Shown: positions 8,106 to 19,526, numbered from the stretch's first letter. The stretch: DNA of 64,000 bases from Algoriphagus vanfongensis DSM 17529 (GCF_000429465.1 NZ_AUBX01000011.1:427741-491740); one strand, 5' to 3'. Program-made: numbers and translations. Notes: generated by a model not told the origin, from the letters alone.

Positions 8106-8540
8106 TCAGTAATCATCATTGATCTCAAGCCAATAACCATCCGGATCTTGAATGTAGATCTGTCGGATTCCATCTACTCTAGTGGTGATCTTTCCTTTTT
8201 CTCCCGGCCAGTCTTCAAAGGGGTAATTGGTCTCTCTTAATCTTTCTATGAAGCTATCCATATCAGCCATGCTAAAGCAAAGGTGATTGGTTTTGGATAT
8301 TTCTGTGGGAGTGTTCTCGCGCTCTATGAGGTGCAGGGCTGTTCCACCACCGATGTCATACCAGGCATGAATTCCATCTTTGAATGGCTCCTCGATTTCT
8401 TGCAGCTTCAGGATTGAGGAGTAGAATTCCATGCTTTCTTTCAAGTCTGAGACATGGACAGCGATGTGGTTTGTTTTGATCTGCGCTATGGAGACTTGAG
8501 TTACAGCTGCGAGGAATAGGGTAAAAAGGAATTTTTTCAT
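8106..8540 (-). CDS. VOC (glyoxalase/dioxygenase fold) protein with signal peptide
   Basis: 144 residues. After a signal peptide (MKKFLFTLFLAAVTQVSIA) comes one VOC domain: TNHIAVHVSDLKESMEFYSSIL, then GTALHLIE, NHLCFSMADMD and IYIQDPDGYWLEI. The His of NHIAVHV and Glu of HLIE / WLEI are the usual metal ligands of glyoxalase-I-like proteins. A single module needs dimerisation to form an active site. Export from the cytoplasm is unusual for this family. The reaction cannot be assigned. Confidence 0.85.
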   Translation of the reverse strand: MKKFLFTLFLAAVTQVSIAQIKTNHIAVHVSDLKESMEFYSSILKLQEIEEPFKDGIHAWYDIGGGTALHLIERENTPTEISKTNHLCFSMADMDSFIERLRETNYPFEDWPGEKGKITTRVDGIRQIYIQDPDGYWLEINDDY

Positions 8541-8818
8541 GGACTGATTTTTTTGGATAGGGTCTTAAAGAAAGTGTTTTTGAAAAGCTGAGGCAAGGAT
8601 TAATTAATGTGTGTATCCGCTTTTGCACCACAAACCTAATTTCCTTTACTTGATATGGCCGGGTGACCGGTGACGGATGACCGAAGTTTGCTTAAACGGA
8701 ACTTCGATACTTTTTTCTGGCCGTCTAATAGATTTAAAAACTATAAGTCGAGAAATAATATTAGACAAAAAAGGCTGCCCGTTGGACAGCCTCTTGATTT
8801 TTTCTATAAAATGAGAAT
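8541..8818. other. Intergenic region between two leftward genes
   Basis: About 280 bases. It holds the terminator of the S41 protease gene at 8766-8793 and must hold the promoter of the VOC gene. No coding frame is convincing here. Confidence 0.4.
8766..8793 (-). terminator. Terminator of the S41 protease gene
   Basis: Read leftward: AGGCTGTCC / GGGCAGCCT stem (one G-T pair) with a 3-base loop, followed by TTTTTT. Confidence 0.85.
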
Positions 8819-10486
8819 TTACTCTTCTTCTTCTTCTTGCATTGCAGCACTGCTCAGGTCTGAGGCCATTGCGATTCTTTCTGCTTCGTCAAAAAGCTTC
8901 AGTGCCTGAAGATAGACTTCATTGATGTCATTGACCACCATGTAGAATGCGTCATCATCATAGAGCTGTCTGCCCAAGTGTGCTTTCATCAAAGTTCTCA
9001 GATATTCCTTGGACTTTTTGTAGTCTTCAGCGTCAAATTTGACCTTGTTCTTTTCGCCTACCTTGATGACTTCTTGAAGCATGGCGTCAGAGAATGTGAA
9101 CTCATTGTAATATTCCTGAACACTCATATCTGCAAACTTGCTCTTATTGTCCTCGGCGTACTCCAATACAAATTCTCTCGGAGAGTCTGAATTGAATAGA
9201 CGATTGACATACATAGAGCTAAGGGTCGTGTCAAGAGGAACGAAATAATCCGGCATGATGCCGCCGCCGCCATAGACGATCCGTCCTTTAGAAGTTTCGT
9301 ATTTCAGACTGTCATTGAACTTGATGCTGTCAGCAGAGAAAAACTCCCCATGCTCATAGCGCTGGATAAAGTCTTTTTCATACTCCTCATGATTGGCTTC
9401 ATAAGGTTTTTGAATAGATCTGCCAGAAGGAGTATAGTATCGCGCAATTGTCAATCGAAGTTCCGCACCATCCGAAAGATCGATTGGCATTTGTACCAGC
9501 CCTTTTCCAAATGATCTTCTTCCGACGATCAAGCCTCGGTCATTGTCCTGAATAGCGCCGGCAAGAATTTCTGATGCGGAAGCTGAGCCTTCATTCACTA
9601 GCACGATTACAGATCCTTGCTCGAAGATGCCGGGTCTGAACGCGTAAGCTTTTTGACTGTATTGGTCTACTTTCCCTTCTTGTGATACGATCAGTGCTTT
9701 TTCGCCTAGGATTTCATCGGCGATATTGATAGCAGCTCCCATATAGCCTCCTGGGTTGCCCTGAAGGTCAATGATCAACTTCTGCATGCCCTGCGCTTTC
9801 AGCTCATTGACAGACTCTTTGAATTCATCATAAGTAGTCGCAGCAAATCGCGTGATTTTGACATAGCCGATTTCCTTATTGACCATGTAGGAAGCATTGA
9901 TGCTGTATTGAGGGATTTTGTCCCGGGTGATATCAAAAGTGATCAGTTCAGGTTGATTTTTACGCTTGATATCGACTACGACTTGCGAACCCTTTGGGCC
10001 TCTCAAGAGATCAAATACATCCCGGTTGGTGACGCCTGTACCGGCTACAGTTTTACCATCGACTTTGATGATCTGGTCGCCAGATTGGATGCCGAGTGCT
10101 TCGGAAGGTCCACCAGTCAGAGGAGCTACCACGTAGATCGTGTCTCGGATGATGCCAAATTCCACTCCGATTCCGTCAAACTCCCCGTCTAGTTGGGATT
10201 GGGCCAGGGAAGCATCCCTAGCAGGAATATAGCTGGAGTGAGGATCTAGGTTTTCCAGCATCTTGGTGATGCCGAATTCCACCAGTTCATTGGTGTTGAC
10301 ACTGTCTACATAGTCCCTATTGATATAAGTCATGATTTCCTGGAGCTTGTAAAGGGCCGCTCTCAGGTCATTTTGATTACTTTTAGGTTCTGCAAAAGTG
10401 GCTCCGATCCAGATGCCGGCTGAAATAGCCAAAGCCAAAATAATAGGAAGCCTGATTTGCGCTTTTGAATTCTTAGTCTCGCTCAC
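8819..10486 (-). CDS. S41 C-terminal processing protease (CtpA/Prc type)
   Basis: 555 residues: an N-terminal membrane anchor (about residues 12-30), a helical region with LDPHSSYIP, a PDZ domain (GIQSGDQIIKVDGKTVAG) and the S41 catalytic core with NEGSASASEILAGAIQDND (catalytic Ser) and GRRSFGKGLVQ (catalytic Lys). It cleaves periplasmic proteins, often near their C-termini. It begins with GTG at 10484-10486 and ends in an acidic tail (QEEEEE). A paralogue of similar length lies at 60775-62436; this copy has a longer C-terminal extension with a Tyr-rich helix. Stands alone with its own terminator. Confidence 0.94.
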   Translation of the reverse strand: MSETKNSKAQIRLPIILALAISAGIWIGATFAEPKSNQNDLRAALYKLQEIMTYINRDYVDSVNTNELVEFGITKMLENLDPHSSYIPARDASLAQSQLDGEFDGIGVEFGIIRDTIYVVAPLTGGPSEALGIQSGDQIIKVDGKTVAGTGVTNRDVFDLLRGPKGSQVVVDIKRKNQPELITFDITRDKIPQYSINASYMVNKEIGYVKITRFAATTYDEFKESVNELKAQGMQKLIIDLQGNPGGYMGAAINIADEILGEKALIVSQEGKVDQYSQKAYAFRPGIFEQGSVIVLVNEGSASASEILAGAIQDNDRGLIVGRRSFGKGLVQMPIDLSDGAELRLTIARYYTPSGRSIQKPYEANHEEYEKDFIQRYEHGEFFSADSIKFNDSLKYETSKGRIVYGGGGIMPDYFVPLDTTLSSMYVNRLFNSDSPREFVLEYAEDNKSKFADMSVQEYYNEFTFSDAMLQEVIKVGEKNKVKFDAEDYKKSKEYLRTLMKAHLGRQLYDDDAFYMVVNDINEVYLQALKLFDEAERIAMASDLSSAAMQEEEEE

Positions 10487-10647
10487 GATTTTAAACTTTC
10501 GTTGGTTATTTTCTTATCAAAAACTACTGCCAAAAAGGAGTGTTTCAAAGAGGTTTGTGATAAACTTGGTAAAAGTTTATACGACGGGATCAGATAAAGG
10601 TCGGATAAAATCCCCAGTTTTCTATTAAAATAAATTATTTTTGTGAA

Positions 10648-11406
10648 ATGCGGACAGAGCAAAATTTCAATAAAGTTTTAGTGGGGGATCTTGTATCCGA
10701 AAACTATGTTTTTGCCTCTGTGCTGCATTATTTTGGAATCAGCTTTTACCAATATCCTACTCAATCGCTGGAGCAGGTGTGCAAAAAACATAAGGTAAAA
10801 CCGGGTCAGTTGATCTCAGAACTGGAAGCTTGGGCGGCACGAAAAGAGCCTAGTACAGAAGAGCTTTATCTGAATCCCATAGAGGTGCTGGTCGCCTATC
10901 TCAAAAAGAAACACTATTACTTTGTTCGTCAAGAACTTCCCTTTTTATCCAATTTGATTTCTGGTATTAGTCCGGAAAAAGAATTTCAGGGATTGATGAA
11001 TGACCTGAGGATTTTGTTTCCACTTTTTGTAGAAGACTTCATCCATCACATCCATGAGGAGGAAAGCCGACTCTTTAAAAGAATCGAATTGCTTCAGGAT
11101 ATTGAAGACGGCAACTTTTCACTGCACGATGCCCTGATTATTTTGCAGAGAGATCCTGTCAAATCTTTGGCAGATGAGCATGAAATCCACGATGATGAAA
11201 TGGAAGGAATCAGGAAGCTGACTTCGGACTACACACTCGCAGAAGATGCTCCTCTGACCATGCGGGTCTTGTACCATGAGCTTCAAAATTTTGAACAAGA
11301 GCTGATCATCCATGCCCAAATCGAGGATGAACTGCTTTTTCCTAAGGCGATAGAGCTGGAAAAGGAAGCCATCAGAAAAATCACCAACAAAATAAAAATC
11401 AACTAA
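10648..11406 (+). CDS. Hemerythrin-domain protein of the RIC (ScdA/YtfE) type with an altered N-terminal motif
   Basis: 252 residues. The C-terminal two thirds is a hemerythrin-like di-iron helical bundle with spaced ligands: FIHHIHEEESRLF, ADEHEIHDDEME, YHELQNFEQEL and HAQIEDELLFPKA. RIC proteins repair iron-sulfur clusters after nitrosative or oxidative damage. The N-terminal segment LHYFGISFYQYPTQSLEQVC is laid out like the ScdA N-terminal domain, but the normal Cys-Cys-Gly-Gly is Tyr-Gln-Tyr-Pro, so that domain's cysteine chemistry is gone. First gene of an operon: its TAA overlaps the ATG of ruvX by one base. Function in repair is therefore less certain than the fold. Confidence 0.85.
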   Translation: MRTEQNFNKVLVGDLVSENYVFASVLHYFGISFYQYPTQSLEQVCKKHKVKPGQLISELEAWAARKEPSTEELYLNPIEVLVAYLKKKHYYFVRQELPFLSNLISGISPEKEFQGLMNDLRILFPLFVEDFIHHIHEEESRLFKRIELLQDIEDGNFSLHDALIILQRDPVKSLADEHEIHDDEMEGIRKLTSDYTLAEDAPLTMRVLYHELQNFEQELIIHAQIEDELLFPKAIELEKEAIRKITNKIKIN

Positions 11407-11819
11407 TGCCCAGAGTTTTAGCCATTGATCTGGGGACCAAACGCACAGGATTGGCAGTGACCGATCCATTGCAGATGCTGGCCAATCCCTTGGAAACGAT
11501 CGAGACATCCACGTTGCTGGATTACTTGAAAAAATACATCCAGCGGGAAGAGGTAGAGGCGATCGTGCTAGGGTATCCCCGAAAATTGAATGGAGAAGAA
11601 ACGGAAATGACTCCAAAGGTGTTGGCGATGAAGGAGACGCTAGTTCAGGCTTTTCCAAATTTAAAAATAGAATTGGTGGACGAGCGCTTTACCTCCAAAA
11701 TGGCCATGCAGTCGATGATTGCCATGGGCAGCAAAAAGAAAGACCGACGAGAAAAGTCCGGGAATCTGGACAAGGTCAGTGCCGCCATCATCTTACAGTC
11801 GTATTTAGATAGAAAATGA
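11406..11819 (+). CDS. ruvX: Putative Holliday junction resolvase / pre-16S rRNA nuclease YqgF
   Basis: 137 residues, the normal size. RNase H-like fold motifs: RVLAIDLGTKRTGLAVTDP at the start (catalytic Asp), VLGYPRKLNGEE, VDERFTSKMA (second acidic cluster) and DKVSAAIILQSYL at the end (third Asp). The family processes the 5' end of 16S rRNA and was first proposed as a recombination nuclease. It starts in the stop codon of the hemerythrin gene and overlaps def by four bases (ATGA), so the genes are translationally coupled. Confidence 0.95.
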   Translation: MPRVLAIDLGTKRTGLAVTDPLQMLANPLETIETSTLLDYLKKYIQREEVEAIVLGYPRKLNGEETEMTPKVLAMKETLVQAFPNLKIELVDERFTSKMAMQSMIAMGSKKKDRREKSGNLDKVSAAIILQSYLDRK

Positions 11820-12370
11820 TATATCCGATCGTAGCTTACGGAAACCCGATATTGAAGCGGGAAGCAGAGGAAATAAAAGAAGGAACAGACCTGAATAAAT
11901 TAATCGAGGACATGTATGCCACCATGGATCATGCCAGTGGTGTAGGTCTTGCTGCGCCCCAGATCAATCAGGGAGTGAGGCTTTTTGTCATCGACAGTAC
12001 CTTGATGCTGGATGAGGAAGACGAAGAGACAGGCATTCGCCGCGCATTTATCAATCCCATTATTTTGGATGAATATGGCAATAAATTCTCTTTTGAAGAG
12101 GGATGTTTGAGTATTCCGGATGTGAGAGCAGAAATTATCCGTCCTGAGACATTGACGATCGAGTATTTTGACGAAAACTGGAACCTGAAAGAAGAGGAGT
12201 TTTCGGGAATGACCGCCCGAGTGATCCAGCATGAATATGACCATCTTGAAGGGGTTCTTTTCGTGGATTACCTCAAGGGCCTAAAGAAAAGACTCGTGCA
12301 GTCCAAACTCATCGAAGTGAGCAAAGGGAAAGTGTCCACGGATTACAGAATGGTCTACCCGGTCAAGTAA
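11816..12370 (+). CDS. def: Peptide deformylase
   Basis: 184 residues. All three family motifs are present: GVGLAAPQI (motif 1), EGCLSIP (motif 2, metal-binding Cys) and QHEYDHLEG (motif 3, HExxH). It removes the formyl group from the N-terminal methionine of new proteins in the cytoplasm. It overlaps ruvX by four bases and is directly followed by the nitrilase gene with no gap. Confidence 0.97.
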   Translation: MIYPIVAYGNPILKREAEEIKEGTDLNKLIEDMYATMDHASGVGLAAPQINQGVRLFVIDSTLMLDEEDEETGIRRAFINPIILDEYGNKFSFEEGCLSIPDVRAEIIRPETLTIEYFDENWNLKEEEFSGMTARVIQHEYDHLEGVLFVDYLKGLKKRLVQSKLIEVSKGKVSTDYRMVYPVK

Positions 12371-13171
12371 ATGAATACCTCGCTACACATAGCGATGATC
12401 CAAACGGATCTTTATTGGAAAGACAAAGTGGCCAATCTGGCCATGCTGGAAGAGAAGATCTGGGGAATTGAGGAAGAAGTCGATTTGATTGTGCTACCTG
12501 AGATGTTCCCAACTGGATTTAGCATGGATGCTGAGGAGCTGGCCGAACCTATGAATCTGACTGTCTGCAAATGGATGAAGCAAATGGCTTCCCAGAAAAA
12601 AGCAGTCGTATGTGGCAGCGCGATCGTCGTGGCTGGAGGAGAATATTTCAACCGTTTTTTGTGGGCGCAGCCTTCTGGCGAAATTCAATTTTACGACAAA
12701 CGTCATTTGTTTCGAATGGCTGAGGAGCATGATCACTTTTCGGCCGGACAATCCCAACCTGTTTTTGAATGGAAAGGGTGGAAGATCCTTCCGCAGGTTT
12801 GTTATGATCTGAGGTTTCCCATTTGGTCCAGAAATCAGCATAGTGATGAGGGGATGGCATTTGACCTCATGCTTTATATAGCATCCTGGCCCGCACCAAG
12901 AGCTTCGGCGTGGGATATTTTGTTGCCAGCGAGAGCGGTAGAAAATCTCGCTTATGCCATAGGGGTCAATCGGGTGGGGATAGACGGCAATCAAATCCCA
13001 TATGTAGGTCATTCTGCCGTGTATGATTTCAAAGGCAATGCCGCTATTCACTTGGGAGAAGACGAATCAATCGGCCTCATCACGCTTCACAAAGAGGAGC
13101 TTTTGGCCTATAGGGAGAAGTTTCCTGCCTGGATGGATGCCGACGATTTTGAGATCAGGAATAGAAACTGA
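12371..13171 (+). CDS. Carbon-nitrogen hydrolase, YafV-type omega-amidase
   Basis: 266 residues with the nitrilase-superfamily Glu-Lys-Cys triad: LPEMFPTGF (Glu), YDKRHLF (Lys) and QVCYDLRFP (Cys). The DKRHLF and CYDLRFP forms match the YafV/NIT2 omega-amidase branch, which hydrolyses alpha-ketoglutaramate and related omega-amides. It begins right after the def stop codon, the last gene of the hemerythrin-ruvX-def unit. No signal peptide, so cytoplasmic. Confidence 0.9.
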   Translation: MNTSLHIAMIQTDLYWKDKVANLAMLEEKIWGIEEEVDLIVLPEMFPTGFSMDAEELAEPMNLTVCKWMKQMASQKKAVVCGSAIVVAGGEYFNRFLWAQPSGEIQFYDKRHLFRMAEEHDHFSAGQSQPVFEWKGWKILPQVCYDLRFPIWSRNQHSDEGMAFDLMLYIASWPAPRASAWDILLPARAVENLAYAIGVNRVGIDGNQIPYVGHSAVYDFKGNAAIHLGEDESIGLITLHKEELLAYREKFPAWMDADDFEIRNRN

Positions 13172-13184
13172 CTTTGGTTTTGGT

Positions 13185-13200
13185 ATTCCATTAATGGAAT
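13185..13200. promoter_or_regulatory. 16-bp perfect palindrome at the icd promoter
   Basis: ATTCCATTAATGGAAT is its own reverse complement and its last base is the first base of the putative -33 TTTG box of icd. It has no T run, so it is not a terminator; an operator for a dimeric regulator is the best reading. Confidence 0.5.
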
Positions 13201-13229
13201 TTGATACCAGGATATTTTCCGTATTTTAG
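13200..13229 (+). promoter_or_regulatory. Candidate icd promoter
   Basis: TTTG at 13200-13203, an 18-base spacer and TATTTTAG at 13222-13229 (one base off TAnnTTTG). Start near 13235 would give a leader of about 117 bases. Confidence 0.6.
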
Positions 13230-13327
13230 CCCCGCAATTTTCTAGCTCTTTTTCTCCTTTTTCTGTTGAAATCTCGGGCTACGGATCGATCGGATCTAGC
13301 ACGAGTAAGAGAAAAATGACATTTTAA

Positions 13328-15583
<2,256 letters not shown>

Positions 15584-15589
15584 GCAATG

Positions 15590-15616
15590 AAAACCGGGAT
15601 ATTGTCCCGGTTTTTT
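15590..15616 (+). terminator. Terminator of icd
   Basis: Stem AAAACCGGGA / TCCCGGTTTT with a 5-base loop and T run. Confidence 0.9.
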
Positions 15617-15737
15617 GCTTTTTATTGGTGAAGAACTGTATTTTCGTCACTTATAGATCAAAATCCAGCGCTCATGTAATTGCGCGTCTGTTTTGGATTT
15701 ATTTTTCCATATTAATTTTTAGACCATACGAAGTGAA

Positions 15738-16466
15738 ATGATCAGAGCAATTCTTGTGGATGATGAAAAGCATGCGCTTGAATCATTGGAGATTCTTTTA
15801 GAATTGAATTTTCCGGGCAAGTTTCAAATTCTTGCCAAGTGTAGTTCTGTAGCGCAAGCCTTGCCTGCTATACAAAAATTTGATCCCGACCTTGTTTTTT
15901 TGGATATCCAGATGCCACAGCAAAATGGATTTTCCTTGCTGGAGAGTCTTCCATTTCGGGAGTTTGAGGTGATTTTCACTACAGCTCATCAGGAGTATGG
16001 AATAGAAGCGATCAAAAATGAGGCCTTTGATTATCTGCTAAAACCTATCGATATCGTCGAGCTGAATAAGACTGTTTCTCGGTATCTGAACAAACTTAAG
16101 TCTAAAGAGGATGCCGAAGCCAAATTGGAGAGCCAGCTTCGAGGAAATCAAATGATCAGGCTGAAATCCCAAACGCACGATGATTTTGTCTCACTAGATG
16201 AGATTCTTTACCTGGAAGCTTCTGGCAACTACACAGTTTTTCATTTGGAAAGTGGAGAAAAACTAACCGTCACCAAGCTTTTGCTCCACTATGAAAAGCG
16301 CTTAAAATCCAGCAACCTTTTTACTCGAGTCCATGATAAGATCTTGGTGAATTGTACCAAAATGCATCGCTATGAGAAGAAAGAGGGAATGATGATCCTG
16401 AAGAACGGCGACAAAATCTCTGTTTCTGTCAGAAAGAGTGCAAATCTGAAAGATGGGTTTTATTAA
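15738..16466 (+). CDS. LytTR-family response regulator
   Basis: 242 residues. Receiver domain with acidic pocket (ILVDDE), phospho-Asp in LVFLDIQMP, Thr in FTTAHQEY and Lys in YLLKPID; then a LytTR DNA-binding domain (ILYLEASGNYTVFHL, LFTRVHDKILVN, GDKISVSVRKS). It is the partner of the histidine kinase that starts inside it: the two frames overlap by 14 bases. Its targets are unknown; LytTR proteins bind short direct repeats upstream of regulated genes. Confidence 0.95.
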   Translation: MIRAILVDDEKHALESLEILLELNFPGKFQILAKCSSVAQALPAIQKFDPDLVFLDIQMPQQNGFSLLESLPFREFEVIFTTAHQEYGIEAIKNEAFDYLLKPIDIVELNKTVSRYLNKLKSKEDAEAKLESQLRGNQMIRLKSQTHDDFVSLDEILYLEASGNYTVFHLESGEKLTVTKLLLHYEKRLKSSNLFTRVHDKILVNCTKMHRYEKKEGMMILKNGDKISVSVRKSANLKDGFY

Positions 16467-19440
16467 GAAGCTGCTTTTTCTTTTTTGGATCTTTTTGGTC
16501 CTCGTGAGTTCAGCTCATTCTCAGCAAGTTCCATCTCATAATTTTACCACGGCCGATGGACTTCCCAATAATGCTATTAGATCACTATTGGTAGATTCTA
16601 GGGGGATTTTGTGGATTGGTACTGAAAATGGACTATCTAAATTTGAAAACGGTGTTTTTCAAAACTTCTATGAGGAAGATGGATTGGGTTTTAATAGCTG
16701 TTGGGCTATAGCCGAAGACAAGAATGGAAATCTATGGTTTGGAAGCTATGGAGGGGGGGGGGCAGTTTTTGATGGAAGTGAATTTCATGTTTTTACGGAA
16801 GAAGATGGATTGACTGACAATAGGATCAGGCGATTTTATGCTTATAAGGACCAAATGCTGATTGGTACCGAAGATGGAGTCAGCGTTGCGGATATTCACA
16901 CTTTTGACATTCATCCTATTCCCGCCACTCAAAAGGAAAATGATCTCAATTATACCACTGGCTTTTTTGAAAATGGAGACCATTTGTTTTTTACCACATA
17001 TCGGAGCGGAACTTATGAGCTGGATCTCTCTGGAGATAGTCCCAAAGTTTCTCTTGTAAATGAATGGCTTCCTATTTATTCGATATTTCAGAAAGGAGAA
17101 GATTTATTTTTGGCGGACAAAGGGTCTATCAAAAAAGTACGGCTTTCTGATTTTTTGAATGGAGAAAAGCCTTCTGAAAGCTTCGGGCAGTCAATTGTAT
17201 GGCAAGAGCTAGAAGGTCTCCAAGGAGAAAGTTTTCTGATTGCTGCCAGTACATTTTCCAAAGATGGCGGGGTGTTTTGCTATCGTGATGGAACTTTGGA
17301 AAACCTCAATGCTTGGTTTGGTGTCGAGTCAAAGTTTATTCAGGCTGGGGCTATTGACAGAGATCGGAAGTTGCTTTTTCTTGGCTCTCAAACCAAAGGT
17401 CTTTATCAGGTTAGGCTGGATGATGCGATTATCTATGAGCAACTGGATCAATTGGAGGTGAAGGGGATCGCAGGTGACAGCGTGAAACACGGGATTTTGA
17501 CGAACGAAGGGCTAGAAATACGTGATGCAAAAGGCGATGTGAATTTCGCCAAAGCAGTAGACTTGAAGCAAAAACAAGCAGAATATTACCGATTTTATCC
17601 TTCCAAAATCCCCCAACATAGTGATGGGTTTTTTGAATTGGACCCGAATATACCTGCTGAGGAGATTGAGTTTTACGAGCTACACAAGCAGGAGGGATCT
17701 TTTTGGGCAAATTCGAATATTGGCATTTTTCAGCTGAGTCTGGATGGGAAGCTGCAGAACTATCTCCCCGTACATGCCTATAGTATAGGCTTCACTCCGT
17801 CAGGCGAACTCTTGGAGACAAGTCCTTATGCCGGGGTTCGGATTTATTCAGATCCTGCCAAGATGGAATACAGCTATCATCAGCCAGATCATCCTCATAC
17901 GCCTTTGCAAATAGTGCAGGTGATTACTTCCCAAAATCGGACTTTTTTAGCCTCCGTCTTTCATGGGTTGTATCAGTATGAGCATCAGAATTTTTTGTCC
18001 TACAAAAAAGCCGAGATCTGGGATGAATTGAAGTTTAAAACCTTACATGATTTGGGAGACGGGAAGCTGCTAGTAGGGACAGAGTTTGGAGATCTTTATC
18101 AGATTCAAGTCGAGCCGGAATTCGAAATCTTGAGAAAATGGCCGAAAGAAGAGTTGCTGGGGACTTCAATTCTTTTTATCGAATCCTTTCAAGATGTGTT
18201 TCTTATCGGAACCGAACTCGGTCTTCATATTTTGAAGGGAGATGAGATTCGATTTTGGTCTCAAGGTGGAGGGGATTTTGACCGGGTGTACAAAAATGCT
18301 AAGCGGATTGAGGACAAATTGTACATCGGGCTGGATAAGGGTTTTTATGTCTTGGATATTCCGGGCCTGATATCAAAGGAATATGCTCCAATTCAACTGG
18401 CAATATCTGAGCTCAAGGTCAACGCGAAACCTGTTTCGTCCTCTGAATTTCGTTGGTTTGTCTATCAGGGAGGATCGATGAATCTGGACGCCCAAGAAAA
18501 TTCTCTGGCGCTTCGTTTTCAGCCGAAAGGAAACTTGAATGAAAGCAAACTTCGCTACCGCTATCGTATCAAGCCTGATGCAGATTGGACAGAGTTTGGT
18601 GATGAGCCGCTCATTGAATTGACCTTTTTGCCATCCGGAAAATATAAAGTGGAGGTGGAAACTCACGATTTGTTTTCTGGGAAAATTTCAAAATCCGAGT
18701 TGCTCAGTTTCTCAATTGCGCGGCCTTATTTTTTGCAAGCCTGGTTTTTGATTTTGGTGGGATTGGGCTTGGTAAGCTTGTTTTTCTTGATTTACCAAAT
18801 AAGGATGAAGCAGGTAAAAAATAGATCTCAGCTTAAGGAAAGATTGACTGAGCTCAAACTGGAAGCATTGCAATCCCAGATGAACCCGCATTTTATTTTC
18901 AATGCGATCAATAGCATTCAATATTATATCCTGAAAAAAGACACTTCTCAAGCCTTGGAATACTTGGGTAAATTCAGCCGATTGATCCGGAGTACACTGG
19001 AGCAGAGTAGTAAGAGTCAGGTAACTTTGAAGGAGGAAATCGCCTATCTGACCAAGTACATCGAGGTGGAAAATATCCGGATGGATAATCGAGTTCGGTG
19101 GGAAATTCAGGGGAATGCGCTGGATAAGAAAGATGATGTCCTACTACCGCCCATGCTGATTCAGCCTTTAGTGGAGAATGTATTCAATCATGCCTTTGCA
19201 ATCGAGCATCCTGATCCCAAACTGACGATCACGTATGATTTCTTGCCCGACCATCGTCTACTCTGTATAGTCAAGGACAATGGTACAGGGATGGGGCATT
19301 CGGATAGGGCTCATGAATCCAAAGGCATCCAAATGATTCGTGAAAAGCTCAGCCTCCTGCCCGGCTACTCACCCAAAAGCCTCACGATTCACTCCAGTTC
19401 TAATGGGTGTGAAGTGCGGGTGATTGTTTTTTGTGGGTAA
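16453..19440 (+). CDS. Membrane sensor histidine kinase with periplasmic beta-propeller, LytS type
   Basis: 995 residues. Signal peptide (about 1-23), then two-component-regulator propeller repeats (LPNNAIRSLLVDSRGILWIG, NGNLWFGSYGG, and later LLVGTEFGDL, FLIGTELGL) to about residue 640, a Y_Y_Y-like beta domain, one membrane helix near 765-787 and a LytS-type kinase domain: phospho-acceptor His in MNPHFIFNAINSIQYY, N-box LVENVFNHA and DNGTGMG. It senses a periplasmic signal and phosphorylates the regulator encoded just before it. Odd: a run of ten G at 16753-16762 encodes Gly-Gly-Gly and is a slippage-prone site near the 5' end. Confidence 0.93.
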   Translation: MGFIKKLLFLFWIFLVLVSSAHSQQVPSHNFTTADGLPNNAIRSLLVDSRGILWIGTENGLSKFENGVFQNFYEEDGLGFNSCWAIAEDKNGNLWFGSYGGGGAVFDGSEFHVFTEEDGLTDNRIRRFYAYKDQMLIGTEDGVSVADIHTFDIHPIPATQKENDLNYTTGFFENGDHLFFTTYRSGTYELDLSGDSPKVSLVNEWLPIYSIFQKGEDLFLADKGSIKKVRLSDFLNGEKPSESFGQSIVWQELEGLQGESFLIAASTFSKDGGVFCYRDGTLENLNAWFGVESKFIQAGAIDRDRKLLFLGSQTKGLYQVRLDDAIIYEQLDQLEVKGIAGDSVKHGILTNEGLEIRDAKGDVNFAKAVDLKQKQAEYYRFYPSKIPQHSDGFFELDPNIPAEEIEFYELHKQEGSFWANSNIGIFQLSLDGKLQNYLPVHAYSIGFTPSGELLETSPYAGVRIYSDPAKMEYSYHQPDHPHTPLQIVQVITSQNRTFLASVFHGLYQYEHQNFLSYKKAEIWDELKFKTLHDLGDGKLLVGTEFGDLYQIQVEPEFEILRKWPKEELLGTSILFIESFQDVFLIGTELGLHILKGDEIRFWSQGGGDFDRVYKNAKRIEDKLYIGLDKGFYVLDIPGLISKEYAPIQLAISELKVNAKPVSSSEFRWFVYQGGSMNLDAQENSLALRFQPKGNLNESKLRYRYRIKPDADWTEFGDEPLIELTFLPSGKYKVEVETHDLFSGKISKSELLSFSIARPYFLQAWFLILVGLGLVSLFFLIYQIRMKQVKNRSQLKERLTELKLEALQSQMNPHFIFNAINSIQYYILKKDTSQALEYLGKFSRLIRSTLEQSSKSQVTLKEEIAYLTKYIEVENIRMDNRVRWEIQGNALDKKDDVLLPPMLIQPLVENVFNHAFAIEHPDPKLTITYDFLPDHRLLCIVKDNGTGMGHSDRAHESKGIQMIREKLSLLPGYSPKSLTIHSSSNGCEVRVIVFCG
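16753..16762 (+). repeat. G10 homopolymer inside the sensor kinase gene
   Basis: Ten consecutive G bases about 300 bases into the kinase coding sequence. The frame is intact here. A one-base change would truncate the protein. Confidence 0.9.
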
Positions 19441-19526
19441 AAAATTGACGCTTATTCAGAGTTTTGAGGCAGTTGTTAAACATCCATAAGTCAACCTGTT
19501 CGAATCCATATTTTTAAATAAAAAGA

